Positions 8,694-17,602 of a stretch of 64,000 nt of DNA are shown in pieces (the first letter of the stretch is position 1; every line of letters starts with the position of its first letter). The position numbers and the translations under genes were made by a program. The stretch spans positions 1,427,583 through 1,491,582 of the forward strand of contig NZ_KE332518.1 in the NCBI RefSeq assembly GCF_000413055.1, in the 5' to 3' direction. The notes below the pieces were generated by a model that was given only the letters and a program-made list of their open reading frames with translations, did no database searches and had not been told where the DNA came from. Source of the DNA: Treponema maltophilum ATCC 51939 (GTDB lineage: Bacteria; Spirochaetota; Spirochaetia; Treponematales; Treponemataceae).

Positions 8694-10214
8694 TTACCGT
8701 ATTGAAAGTTCATGCATCAAGCGCGAAACGTAGGTGCGCTGAACGTCGAGCAGCTTTGCCGCTTCCGTTTGATTCCATCCCGTTTGCTCCAGCACATTCG
8801 TAACATATTCCTTTTTAAACCGGAACAGCGCGTCTTTTAAGGGCGCGGGCTTTCCTCCGGTATTTACGCAGAGCGGAACACCTTCGGCAAGTTCCGCCGA
8901 ATTGATACGCAGATTTGCCGCCTCAATAAGCGGCGGCGTTCCGAGCACGCATGCGCGTTCTATCGAATTTTCCAATTCGCGTATGTTTCCCGGCCACGAA
9001 TACGTGTGCAAAAGACGCAAAGCCTCTTCCGAAAAGCCGGTAAAATTCTTTTTCGTTTCGACGCTGAATTTTTTTCTGAAAAAATCGGCAAGCGGTTCAA
9101 TGTCGCCCTGTCGGCGGCGGAGCGGCGGCACGGTTATCGGTAAAACGTTCAGCCTGAAAAACAAATCGGAACGGAATGTTCCCTGCTTTATCATCGCTTC
9201 CAAATCGCGGTTTGTCGCCGCAATAATGCGCACATCGGCGGTTATCGTTTTGCTCGAACCGACTTTTTCGAAACTGCGCGTTTGTATGACACGCAACAAT
9301 TTTGCCTGCAAATTATACGGAAGCTCCCCTATTTCGTCCAAAAAGATCGTGCCGCCGTTAGCGCTTTCAAAACGGCCGGTCGAATCGGATACGGCGTCGG
9401 TAAAGGCGCCGCGCACATGACCGAAAAGTTCGCTTTCCAAAAGCTGCTCGGATAAGGCCGCGCAGTTTACGCGCACAAAGGGCTTTGAGCAGCGCGGGCT
9501 TTTTAAATGGATCCGTTCGGCGACCAATTCTTTTCCGACGCCGCTTTCGCCCAAAATAAGCACGGAAGAATTCGTTTCGGCAACCTGTTCGATAACCTTA
9601 AACAAATCCAAAACCGACGCGTCGGCGGCGACAAATTGGTGGAATTCTCCGCCCGAAGAAATGGCTGTTTCCAATTCGCGGATTTCCGTGCGCGCCTGCC
9701 GATAGGCGGACGCATTTTGATAAGCGATTCCCGCCTGAACGCTTAAAAGTTCCAAAATTGCAAGATCGTCGCGGTTAAACGGAACCAACGCGTCTTTATT
9801 TAAAAGCTCGATAACGCCGATGCATTTTTTTTCAAAACGCAAAGGAACGGCGACCATCGACTTTGTCACATAGCCGGTTTTTTCCTGAACGGCGCCGAAA
9901 AAACGCGGATCCTGCGCCACATCGTTGATAATCAGCGATTCGTTGTTTTCGACCACCCAGCCTGCAATGCTGCCCTTTGCGGCAACGGGAATCGCCAGTG
10001 CCTTTACCCCGGCCGGCCCCAACGCCACCCTAAATTTCAGCGTATCGGCGTTTTCAACGAGCAAAAGCGAAGACGCTTCGCATTTGACAAGACGCATTGC
10101 CGCTTCAAGAATATAAACCAGCAATGCGTCCAAATCGAAATAGTTCGCGTTTATACGGGTATTGATTTCCACGAGAGTATTGAGCTTTTCAACATCAATA
10201 GCATTCGGCGTCAT
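8694..10214 (-). CDS. Sigma-54-dependent activator with GAF sensor
   Basis: About 506 residues. An N-terminal GAF domain (about 20-165, small-ligand or redox sensing) leads to a AAA+ domain with Walker A GESGVGKE, Walker B GTIFLDEIGE, and the sigma-54 contact loop written GAFTDA instead of the usual GAFTGA. The C-terminal Fis-type helix-turn-helix reads NQTEAAKLLDVQRTYVSRL. It should remodel RNA polymerase-sigma54 at -24/-12 promoters; none was recognised in this window. An upstream TTG at 10229 is also possible; ATG 10214 is preferred. It lies directly after rpsA. Confidence 0.88.
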   Translation of the reverse strand: MTPNAIDVEKLNTLVEINTRINANYFDLDALLVYILEAAMRLVKCEASSLLLVENADTLKFRVALGPAGVKALAIPVAAKGSIAGWVVENNESLIINDVAQDPRFFGAVQEKTGYVTKSMVAVPLRFEKKCIGVIELLNKDALVPFNRDDLAILELLSVQAGIAYQNASAYRQARTEIRELETAISSGGEFHQFVAADASVLDLFKVIEQVAETNSSVLILGESGVGKELVAERIHLKSPRCSKPFVRVNCAALSEQLLESELFGHVRGAFTDAVSDSTGRFESANGGTIFLDEIGELPYNLQAKLLRVIQTRSFEKVGSSKTITADVRIIAATNRDLEAMIKQGTFRSDLFFRLNVLPITVPPLRRRQGDIEPLADFFRKKFSVETKKNFTGFSEEALRLLHTYSWPGNIRELENSIERACVLGTPPLIEAANLRINSAELAEGVPLCVNTGGKPAPLKDALFRFKKEYVTNVLEQTGWNQTEAAKLLDVQRTYVSRLMHELSIR

Positions 10215-10232
10215 CTCAATAACCCGCAAAAA

Positions 10233-11951
10233 TCAGTTTTGTTTATTTTTTAACAAATCGCCCAGCGTAAATGCATCTCCGTCATCGTCATCGGATGCCG
10301 ACATATAATGAGAAATTTCATCGCGCTGCATTTTCTTTTTGAATTCTTTAATCGAAAATGCGGCCTTTTGTTTTTCGGGATTTATCTCCACAACGTATAC
10401 GGAAATCTTATCGCCCACATTGTACTTTTTGAGTGCATCCTCGTAGGATTCGTCCTTGTCGTCGGTAAGGTTCGCCTTGTTGACCAAGCCTTCGATGCCG
10501 CCTTCGACGCGTACAAAAAGACCGAAATCGGTAATCGAAACGATTTCGCCTTCGATAACCGAACCCGCCGGATGCGCTTCGGCAAAGGGCTGCCACGGAT
10601 CTTCCGTTAAGTGCTTGACGCTCAAACGGATGCGGCGGTTTTCCGGATCGTTTTCGGTAACGATAACTTCAATTTCCTGACCGACCGACAACTCGCTTCC
10701 CGGATGTTTAACCTTCTTTTTCCACGAAAGATCTTCGGAGGGTAAAAATCCGTCGATACCTTCTTCCAATTCGACAAAGGCACCCGCGTTTGTGATTTTT
10801 ACAACCTTACTCGTTAAGCGCTTGCCGACCGGATAATTTTCGGCGATGCTGTCCCAAGGATTGTTCGTTACCTGTTTTAAGCCGAGAGATACGCGGCCGG
10901 CTTGAATATCGTAACCCAAAATCATGCATTCGACTTCGTCGCCGACTTTTACGACATCGCTCGGTTTGTTGATTTTTTTAACCCACGAAAATTCGCTTAT
11001 GTGTACGAGGCCTTCGATGCCTTCTTCCAGTTCGATAAAGGCGCCGAAATCGGCCAGTTTGGTTACGCGGCCTTTTACGATATCGTTTACGTGATATTTT
11101 TCTTCAAAATGCAACCACGGATCTTCGCCGAAGTGCTTGAGCGACAAATTGATACGCTTTTCGGCCGGGTCCAAACGGACGACCTTAAGCGTAATTTCCT
11201 GCCCTTTTTTGACGAAATCCTTCGGCCGGGTTACGTGACCCCAGCTCATATCGTTTATATGCAGCAATCCGTCGAAACCGCCCAAATCGATAAAGGCGCC
11301 GAAGCTTGTAAAGCTTTTTACCGTGCCGGTTACCGTGTCGCCGATCGATACGCTGTTGAAAAAAGCGTCGCGTTTTTTTTCAATCGTTTCTTCAAGATAT
11401 TTGCGTCTGTTTACGACCACATTCGCTTTGTTGTCGGAATACAAACGTTCCACATAAAATTCGCATTTTTTGCCCAGCAGTTCTTCGGGATTTTCAACCT
11501 TTTGGCAATCCGACTGGCTGATCGGCAAAAAGGCGCGTATGTCGCTGCCCAAATTGACTTCAAAACCGCCTTTGACGGTTTTTTCTATAGTACCTTCAAC
11601 CGGCGTTTTATCCTGGAAAGCCTGCCGCAGATTTTTCCACAGCTGTTTTACGTCGGCTTTTTGCTTTGAAACAATAACTTCACCGTGCTTGTTCTCTTTT
11701 GCAATAAGAACAACACTTACCGTGTCGCCGACTTTCGGTAATTCCGAAAACTCCGATGTCGGGATTTTTCCTTCCGATTTGTATCCTACGTCGATGAACA
11801 CTTGCTCGGGAGTAACCTGTATAACGGTACCGTCTACAAGTTGCCCTTCTTCAAGCGTTTCGAGACTTTTAAGATACTCTTCCTGTAATTGTGTCTGAAT
11901 GTTCTCCGTGGAGTTCTGGGCTTCATTCATTGCCACTTCCGTCTGATCCAT
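10233..11951 (-). CDS. rpsA: 30S ribosomal protein S1
   Basis: 572 residues with six S1 (OB-fold) repeats at about 38-100, 118-185, 205-273, 290-358, 375-445 and 462-535. Repeats 3-6 carry the canonical FGAFI/FGLFV core and E-G-[IL]-[DE]-G-[LF]. It binds mRNA on the ribosome and promotes initiation on structured leaders. ATG 11951 is preceded by AAGGG. It lies 9 nt after cmk, the classic cmk-rpsA pair. The short non-repeat tail is acidic and lysine-rich. S1 content is relevant because several genes in this window appear leaderless. Confidence 0.95.
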   Translation of the reverse strand: MDQTEVAMNEAQNSTENIQTQLQEEYLKSLETLEEGQLVDGTVIQVTPEQVFIDVGYKSEGKIPTSEFSELPKVGDTVSVVLIAKENKHGEVIVSKQKADVKQLWKNLRQAFQDKTPVEGTIEKTVKGGFEVNLGSDIRAFLPISQSDCQKVENPEELLGKKCEFYVERLYSDNKANVVVNRRKYLEETIEKKRDAFFNSVSIGDTVTGTVKSFTSFGAFIDLGGFDGLLHINDMSWGHVTRPKDFVKKGQEITLKVVRLDPAEKRINLSLKHFGEDPWLHFEEKYHVNDIVKGRVTKLADFGAFIELEEGIEGLVHISEFSWVKKINKPSDVVKVGDEVECMILGYDIQAGRVSLGLKQVTNNPWDSIAENYPVGKRLTSKVVKITNAGAFVELEEGIDGFLPSEDLSWKKKVKHPGSELSVGQEIEVIVTENDPENRRIRLSVKHLTEDPWQPFAEAHPAGSVIEGEIVSITDFGLFVRVEGGIEGLVNKANLTDDKDESYEDALKKYNVGDKISVYVVEINPEKQKAAFSIKEFKKKMQRDEISHYMSASDDDDGDAFTLGDLLKNKQN

Positions 11952-11960
11952 ATTAAACCC

Positions 11961-12593
11961 TTATACGTTAATTTTGCTAATGATTATCTCACAAACCTGC
12001 TCAATGGTCAAGTGCGTTGTATCAATATAATGGGCGTCGGGAGCGATTTTTAATGCACCTTCGGCCTTAGCCTTATCGATGGCGTCGCGCCGTATGATGG
12101 TTTCTTTTATTTGTTCGAGCGAAAGATTGCTTACGCCCTGTTTAAAGCGGCGCTCGGCTTGAGCGTCGATCGACGCGTCAAGGTAAAACTTATAATCGGC
12201 GGAAGGAAACACGACGGTAGTCATGTCCCTGCCTTCGCACACAAAATCGAGCGCTTCGGTAAGCGAACGCAGTTTTTCGTTGACAATATGCCGAAGCGGT
12301 ACGATACACGACACTTGGGCCGCATGCGCGTCCACCGCATCCGAATGCAGCAAAGATTCGACATCTTCTCCGTTTACTATAAGGTGCTCGTTTACGTAAT
12401 CGAGCTGCAAAGCGCGCGCGCACGAAAGAACCGCTTGTTCGTCGCTTATGTCGATGCCGCGGCGCAAAAGTTCAAGCGTAACGGCGCGGTAAAAGCTGCC
12501 CGAATTTAAAAACGCAATGCCGAGTTTTTTTGCAATACGTTTTGCGACGGTACTTTTTCCCGTTCCCGCAGGACCGTCGATCGCTATAACCAT
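11961..12593 (-). CDS. cmk: Cytidylate kinase
   Basis: 210 residues. Phosphorylates CMP/dCMP to the diphosphate in pyrimidine salvage. P-loop IDGPAGTGKST at the N-terminus, LNSGSFYRA nucleotide-binding motif, CEGRDMTTVVFP (RDxxTVVFP) and RRDAIDKAKAEG (LID). ATG 12593 abuts the stop codon of rluB, and the gene leads into rpsA. Confidence 0.95.
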   Translation of the reverse strand: MVIAIDGPAGTGKSTVAKRIAKKLGIAFLNSGSFYRAVTLELLRRGIDISDEQAVLSCARALQLDYVNEHLIVNGEDVESLLHSDAVDAHAAQVSCIVPLRHIVNEKLRSLTEALDFVCEGRDMTTVVFPSADYKFYLDASIDAQAERRFKQGVSNLSLEQIKETIIRRDAIDKAKAEGALKIAPDAHYIDTTHLTIEQVCEIIISKINV

Positions 12594-13328
12594 CTATTCC
12601 CCCTGCCCCTTTATGAGCGTGCGCAGCGAACGAACCTGATCTGCGGTCAGTTCTTTAAAATCGCCGGCCTTTAAATCTTCGATAAAAATATTTCCTATGC
12701 GCACGCGTTCAAGGGAACGTATGCCCGTTTCAAAATATTCGAACACGCGCCGTATTTCGCGGTTTTTGCCTTCCGTAAGTACGATGCGCACCGTGCGCGC
12801 ACTCAAAAGCTCGGCCTTTATGCACTTGTAAAAAACGCCGCCGACACGAAGCCCCTTTTCAAAACGCGGTGCAAGTTCTTTCGGAACGGGAACGCTCGTT
12901 GTTACGACGTATTCTTTTTCGATGCACGACGAGGGGTGCGAAAGCCGTTTTGCAAAATCGCCGTCGTTCGTAAAAATAATAAGGCCCGAAGAAAACATAT
13001 CGAGGCGGCCGACGTTATACAACCGTTCGGAAAAATGCGGCTGCAAAAGAGAAGATGCGGTTTTTCGTCCGCGGTCGTCGGACATGGAGCATACAAAGCC
13101 CGCAGGCTTATTCAACAGAACGTAGCGCAGTTTTTCTTCGGGACGCACGATTGTACCGTCAAAGCGCACTTCGTCGTTCGGTGAAACCTTGGTGCCGAGT
13201 TTATCGGCGACCTCGCCGTTTACGACGACCCTGCGCGCAAGAATAAGTTCTTCGCAAAAACGACGGCTCCCGATTCCGCAGCGCGCAAGATACAACTGCA
13301 GCCGTACGCTTTCATCGTGCAAGTTCAA
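12594..13328 (-). CDS. rluB: RsuA/RluB-family 16S/23S rRNA pseudouridine synthase
   Basis: 244 residues. An N-terminal S4 RNA-binding domain (about 8-65, RLQLYLARCGIGSRRFCEELI) precedes the catalytic domain with NVGRLDMFSSGLIIFTNDGD, in which the Asp of GRLD is the nucleophile. Family B versus E/F cannot be settled by eye; RluB is the usual partner of scpA/scpB. Starts at TTG 13328, overlapping the end of scpB by 17 nt, implying coupled translation. Confidence 0.85.
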   Translation of the reverse strand: MNLHDESVRLQLYLARCGIGSRRFCEELILARRVVVNGEVADKLGTKVSPNDEVRFDGTIVRPEEKLRYVLLNKPAGFVCSMSDDRGRKTASSLLQPHFSERLYNVGRLDMFSSGLIIFTNDGDFAKRLSHPSSCIEKEYVVTTSVPVPKELAPRFEKGLRVGGVFYKCIKAELLSARTVRIVLTEGKNREIRRVFEYFETGIRSLERVRIGNIFIEDLKAGDFKELTADQVRSLRTLIKGQGE

Positions 13329-13869
13329 AACGCTCGCTTTCCGTTTCGTCGAGTTTCGGCAAATCGGCTATGCTGTTCAATCTGAAAAACTTTAAAAATT
13401 CTTTTGTGGTGCCGTACAAAACCGGCTTTCCGGGAATGTCTTTTTTGCCGACTTCTTTAATCAAATTGCGCTCGCTTAAAAGGCGGATCATATTGTCGGC
13501 GCTTACGCCGCGGATGGCTTCTATTTCGCCGCGCGTTATCGGCTGCGAATATGCGATAATCGAAAGCGTTTCCATTGCCGCCCGCGAAAGTTTGCCTTCG
13601 TTTTTTTTGCCGTAGCGCTCTTTTAAAAACGACCATAAATTCTTTTTGGGCGTAATAACCCAGCCGCCGGAAATCTGCGACAATTCGATTCCGCTGTCAT
13701 CCGAAGCATAGCGCTTTTGCAAACGCTCAACGGCCGATTCAACCACTTCTTTCGATAAATCCGAGATACGCGCCAAAGCTTCCGCATTGAGCGGCTCGCC
13801 TTCGAGATAAAAAATTGCTTCGACAAGGGCGGTTTCTTTATCCAAATCCATCACAACTCCGATATTCAT
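13312..13869 (-). CDS. scpB: Segregation and condensation protein B
   Basis: 185 residues, paired winged-helix kleisin-associated subunit of the SMC condensin. Shows VEAIFYLEGEPL, RAAMETLSIIAYSQPITRGEIEAIRG and the second winged helix with LYGTTKEFLKFF. ATG 13869 overlaps scpA by 4 nt (ATGA). An internal ATG at 13851 with a GGAG motif is an alternative start that would drop six residues. Confidence 0.94.
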   Translation of the reverse strand: MNIGVVMDLDKETALVEAIFYLEGEPLNAEALARISDLSKEVVESAVERLQKRYASDDSGIELSQISGGWVITPKKNLWSFLKERYGKKNEGKLSRAAMETLSIIAYSQPITRGEIEAIRGVSADNMIRLLSERNLIKEVGKKDIPGKPVLYGTTKEFLKFFRLNSIADLPKLDETESERFELAR

Positions 13870-14606
13870 GCGGCTTGCACGGGGCGTATTTTTATATCGC
13901 CGAACATGCGGTTTTGATAAATGCAGGCCGTTTTGAATTTAACCGCTTCCAAAATCGCCATAAAGGCGCACACGATATCCATAATATTGCCCTTGCGCAC
14001 AACCAAATCGGTAAAAAAGCATTCACCCTTGTTTTCGAAAAATTCGTTCATAAGGGCGATTTTTTCATTTACCGAAATTTCTTCATACATGGTCATAATT
14101 TGTTCGTGCGAATAGGCGCCGACCAGCCGCGAAAAGGTTTTCATAAGCGCCCATGTGTCGATTTTTTCCCACAACTCGTCTTCTTCAAAGGGCAGAACGC
14201 GCTGAATTTTTTTGCGCTCGAGCGTCCATTCGGATTCCTGCTCTTTTTCTTCCATAAGCTCGGAAAGTTTTTTGAACTTTTGATATTCGATAAGTTTTTC
14301 GACCAATTCTTTGCGCGGATCTTCGATATCTTCGTCGGAAAAATCGGTTTCGACGGGAAGCAGCATGCGCGACTTTATGTACAAAAGGTCGGCCGCCGTC
14401 GCGTAAAAGTCCGTTACGCGCTCAAGATCGGCGCTGACGGCATAATCCAAATATTCCAAAAACTGCTCGGTTATTTCGCCGATCGGAATATCGTAAATAT
14501 TCACTTCATTCTTTTTAATTAAAAAAAGCAATAAATCGAGAGGACCTTCAAATTGTTCCAGCTTGAAAATAGCGGCGTTGTCGCGCGCTTCCAGTACATC
14601 CTCCAC
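13866..14606 (-). CDS. scpA: Segregation and condensation protein A
   Basis: 246-residue kleisin bridging SMC heads. N-terminal EGPLDLLLFLIKKNEVNIYDI is the SMC-neck-binding motif; the C-terminal winged helix includes FLAILEAVKF-like residues (FMAILEAVKFK). Starts at GTG 14606 with a strong AGGAGG 5 nt upstream. scpA-scpB-rluB-cmk-rpsA run as one overlapping unit. Confidence 0.94.
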   Translation of the reverse strand: MEDVLEARDNAAIFKLEQFEGPLDLLLFLIKKNEVNIYDIPIGEITEQFLEYLDYAVSADLERVTDFYATAADLLYIKSRMLLPVETDFSDEDIEDPRKELVEKLIEYQKFKKLSELMEEKEQESEWTLERKKIQRVLPFEEDELWEKIDTWALMKTFSRLVGAYSHEQIMTMYEEISVNEKIALMNEFFENKGECFFTDLVVRKGNIMDIVCAFMAILEAVKFKTACIYQNRMFGDIKIRPVQAA

Positions 14607-14635
14607 ACAAACCTCCTGAGCCGGCCGCCGTGTTT

Positions 14636-15163
14636 TTATGTGATTTTAAAAGGGCCGCAGAACTTTTTTATGCCCGAACCGTCCGCACTTTTTAAACAGT
14701 TTTCGTAAAACGTTCCGTTTTGAATATCGGCACAAAGAGGTAAAATCTCCAGCATGGGTATGAGTACAAAGGCGCGCTCGCACAATCGCGGGTGCGGGAT
14801 TTCCAAAGAATCGGTGCGTATACGCATATCGCCGAACAATTCGATATCGATATCCAAGCTGCGCGGCCCGAAGCGGATTTCGTTCAGGCGGTCGCGTCCG
14901 TATTCGGCTTCGACTTTTTGAGTCAATTGTAAAAGCTCAAAAGGATCGCCGCCGAAAAAGCCGCAAAGTGCCATATTGTAAAAGTTTTTTTGCTCTTTTA
15001 CGTACATGGGCGGCGTTTCGTACACGGACGACACATGCATATCGTCTATAAAAAGCGCCAAAGCGCGGCAGGCTTTTTCGAGGATGTGCATGCTTTCAAG
15101 CATTCGGCCGTTACGGCAAAGAGAAGCGTTCGAACCGAGTCCCAGCACTACCGCATTTTTCAT
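14636..15163 (-). CDS. folK: Hydroxymethyldihydropterin pyrophosphokinase
   Basis: 175 residues. Transfers pyrophosphate from ATP to 6-hydroxymethyl-7,8-dihydropterin in folate synthesis. The signature RFGPRSLDIDIELFGD holds the Mg-binding Asp pair. N-terminus VLGLGSNASL is the usual substrate-loop start. ATG lies 3 nt after the recA stop codon. No other folate gene is adjacent. Confidence 0.93.
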   Translation of the reverse strand: MKNAVVLGLGSNASLCRNGRMLESMHILEKACRALALFIDDMHVSSVYETPPMYVKEQKNFYNMALCGFFGGDPFELLQLTQKVEAEYGRDRLNEIRFGPRSLDIDIELFGDMRIRTDSLEIPHPRLCERAFVLIPMLEILPLCADIQNGTFYENCLKSADGSGIKKFCGPFKIT

Positions 15164-15166
15164 GGC

Positions 15167-16450
15167 TCAGAATAAATCGCCCGGAATCGTTTTATCGGCG
15201 GCTTTTTGCGCCGAAGGTGCGGCTTGTGCGGAAGCGGCACCCGCAGCGGGCACAGCCTGCCCGACCGAAGCAGATTCCTGCGCCGAAGGCGCCGGTTGAG
15301 CAGATGCGGCCGCCGCTTGAGCGGTCGACCGCGCGGTCTGTGCGTCCGCTTGAGCGGTCGCGGCAGCCTTGGCAGCTTTCGCCGCGTCGGGCGAGGGTTC
15401 TTTTTTGGTTAAGCGCTGGCCCGGAAAAAGTTTTTCGCGGATTTTCTTTTCCAAATCGGCGGCAAAATCCGTGTTTTGGGTTAAAAAAGCAACGGCATTT
15501 TCGCGCCCCTGTCCGAGTTTTTCTTCGCCGCTTGTGTACCACGCACCTTTTTTATCGATAAATCCGTGCCGAACCGCCGAATCGAGCAGGCTCGAAACGG
15601 ACGAAATACCCTTGCCGAATATGATATCCAATTCGACTTTTCTGAAAGGCGGCGCGACCTTGTTTTTTACGACTTTTACACGCACACGGTTTCCTACGGC
15701 ATCGTCTTCGCCCTTGGCGTCGATCGATTCTATGCGGCGCACTTCGAGGCGCACGGACGAATAGAATTTAAGCGCATTGCCTCCGGTCGTCGTTTCGGGG
15801 TTGCCGAACATAACGCCGATTTTCATACGGATTTGGTTTATGAATATAAGCAGGGTTTTCGACTTTCCGATAATTGCGGTAAGTTTACGCAGCGCTTGGC
15901 TCATAAGGCGCGCCTGAAGTCCCATGTGGGAATCTCCCATATCGCCTTCGATTTCCGCTTGAGGAGTAAGGGCGGCAACGGAGTCCACAACGATAACGTC
16001 AACCGCGCCGGAGCGCACCAAACTTTCGGCTATTTCCAAAGCCTGCTCGCCGGTATCCGGCTGAGAAACCCACAATTCGTCGATATTAACTCCCAAACCT
16101 TTTGCGTACACCGGATCGAGGGCGTGTTCGGCGTCGATAAAAGCCGCAATGCCGCCCATCTTTTGCGCTTCGGCGATCGCGTGAAGCGTCAGCGTCGTTT
16201 TTCCCGAAGATTCGGGACCGTACACTTCAATGACGCGCCCTTTGGGATAGCCGCCTATGCCCAGCGCTTCGTCCAGCAAAATCGATCCGCTCGGAATAAC
16301 GTCGATTCCGGCGGCATTTGCAGCCGTCCCCAGCTTCATCAAAGAGCCTTGCCCGAATTGTTTTTCGATTTGAAGCCGGGCCGCTTCGAGCGCCTGCAGT
16401 TTTCCCTGCGTATCCGTCGCCGCGGGTATTTCATTCATTACTTTCGCCAT
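15167..16450 (-). CDS. recA: RecA recombinase with long Ala/Gln-rich C-tail
   Basis: 427 residues. Core features: [13 protein letters not shown], Walker [14 protein letters not shown], Walker [11 protein letters not shown], the L2 loop [22 protein letters not shown]. After about residue 350 the tail is unusual: about 75 residues almost entirely Ala, Gln, Ser, Pro and Thr, ending KTIPGDLF, instead of the short acidic tail of E. coli RecA. ATG 16450 is chosen because GGGAGG lies 7 nt upstream; a longer GTG start at 16465 would itself overlap that ribosome-binding site. Confidence 0.95.
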   Translation of the reverse strand: MAKVMNEIPAATDTQGKLQALEAARLQIEKQFGQGSLMKLGTAANAAGIDVIPSGSILLDEALGIGGYPKGRVIEVYGPESSGKTTLTLHAIAEAQKMGGIAAFIDAEHALDPVYAKGLGVNIDELWVSQPDTGEQALEIAESLVRSGAVDVIVVDSVAALTPQAEIEGDMGDSHMGLQARLMSQALRKLTAIIGKSKTLLIFINQIRMKIGVMFGNPETTTGGNALKFYSSVRLEVRRIESIDAKGEDDAVGNRVRVKVVKNKVAPPFRKVELDIIFGKGISSVSSLLDSAVRHGFIDKKGAWYTSGEEKLGQGRENAVAFLTQNTDFAADLEKKIREKLFPGQRLTKKEPSPDAAKAAKAAATAQADAQTARSTAQAAAASAQPAPSAQESASVGQAVPAAGAASAQAAPSAQKAADKTIPGDLF

Positions 16451-16468
16451 TATATAGCCTCCCACTCT

Positions 16469-16474
16469 ATTATA
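16469..16474 (-). promoter_or_regulatory. recA: Candidate -10 box for recA
   Basis: TATAAT on the minus strand, 18 nt before the recA start codon. No convincing -35 box at 16-18 nt and no LexA-type palindrome that I recognise. Confidence 0.35.
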
Positions 16475-16505
16475 GGTTTCAATTTACAAAAAATGAGTCT
16501 TTTTT

Positions 16506-17600
16506 TTATTTTTTTTCGGGCAGCGGCTGATACACCGATTTACCTCGTAAAACAAGTCTGCCGTTTTCGGTTCCGACCTTTGCAAGCACGGTAACCGGCA
16601 ATGCGGTATCGACGGACACCGGCTGTTTAAGAACAAGCGGAACGATTCCTTCCATGCGCTCCATAGTATCATAACCGACTAAAAAATCACAGCGGTATTC
16701 GCTTTCCGTTTCGGCGGTGTTGGTTATGCGCCCCGGCCATACAACCCAGCAATCCATGTACAGCCAGGGTTCGGCTTGAATCTGCGCATACGAGTATGCA
16801 TCGCTGACAGTGTCGAATCCGGGTTCCGCCAAATAGTCCATGAGCAGGCGGGCTTTTTGCCTGACCGATGCCGATGCGTTCGAATTCAATATGCGGTTTA
16901 TTTCCACTTGGGCGGCGTTGTCGCGGTATTTTTGAAAATACGTTTGCGCGTCGGCATAGGCTTTTTCAAGCTCTTTTTTCGTAAGCACGCAGCGGAACAC
17001 GGAAGAAGCGGTATCCTGCACCAGCGGATTTTGCTTTTCGTCCAAGGTTAATACAAAAGACGAAAGGTCGGCGCGCTCTTTTTTGGGCAATAAAGAAGGC
17101 TTTACGGCGAAAACGATTACGGCCGCAAGTGCGCATGCGGCTAAAACGGAGGCCGATACGCCGACTACAAACGCAGGGCGCAGGCCCAAAGGCGGATAAA
17201 AGCGCTTGATTTTTCCGCTGCGCACAAAATTAATTAAAGCTTCGGGTCCCGTATTTTTTTTTATAAATTCGAGCGCGCGTTTTGCAATGCGGTTTTCGCT
17301 GTCGTACTCCTGCGTTTCGAGGTAATATTCCACGGCTTTGTTCACTTCGCCGCGGCGCAAAAACAAAACGGCCTGCGCGTTGATAAGGCGCGGGTCGGTC
17401 ATTTTAAGGTTGCGCGCCCGCTTATAATACAGCTCGGCGCCGCCGATGTCGCCGACATACAGGCAGGCGGTTCCCAGTAAATAATGAAAATAAAAAGACT
17501 CGCGGTAATCGATAACAAGCGGCTCCAAAAGGCTTATCGTTTCGGGAAAGCGCCGGGCTGCAAGCAAACGTTCGGCTTTTTTTAAAACATCGGCGCTCAT
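16506..17600 (-). CDS. TPR membrane protein, unknown function
   Basis: 364 residues. N-terminal helical repeats (about 1-120) include AERLLAARRFPETISLLEPL and HYLLGTACLYVGDIGGAELYYKRA. One membrane helix follows at about 143-165 (VVGVSASVLAACALAAVIVFAV), then a C-terminal extracytoplasmic region with no recognised fold. It starts 2 nt from the end of 17603-18658 and belongs to the rpe-led exported-protein operon. It may assemble an envelope complex; this is inference from layout only. Confidence 0.65.
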   Translation of the reverse strand: MSADVLKKAERLLAARRFPETISLLEPLVIDYRESFYFHYLLGTACLYVGDIGGAELYYKRARNLKMTDPRLINAQAVLFLRRGEVNKAVEYYLETQEYDSENRIAKRALEFIKKNTGPEALINFVRSGKIKRFYPPLGLRPAFVVGVSASVLAACALAAVIVFAVKPSLLPKKERADLSSFVLTLDEKQNPLVQDTASSVFRCVLTKKELEKAYADAQTYFQKYRDNAAQVEINRILNSNASASVRQKARLLMDYLAEPGFDTVSDAYSYAQIQAEPWLYMDCWVVWPGRITNTAETESEYRCDFLVGYDTMERMEGIVPLVLKQPVSVDTALPVTVLAKVGTENGRLVLRGKSVYQPLPEKK

Positions 17601-17602
17601 CG

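Noticed and set aside
10902-11669. Plus-strand open frame opposite rpsA
   Set aside because: Shadow of the repeated S1 domains.
13815-14522. Plus-strand open frame opposite scpA
   Set aside because: Phe-rich antisense shadow of an overlapping conserved operon.
16451-16465. GTG start of recA at 16465
   Set aside because: The GTG overlaps the GGGAGG that serves ATG 16450.
15566-16594. Long plus-strand open frame opposite recA
   Set aside because: Antisense shadow of recA with no domain, no ribosome-binding site and biased composition.
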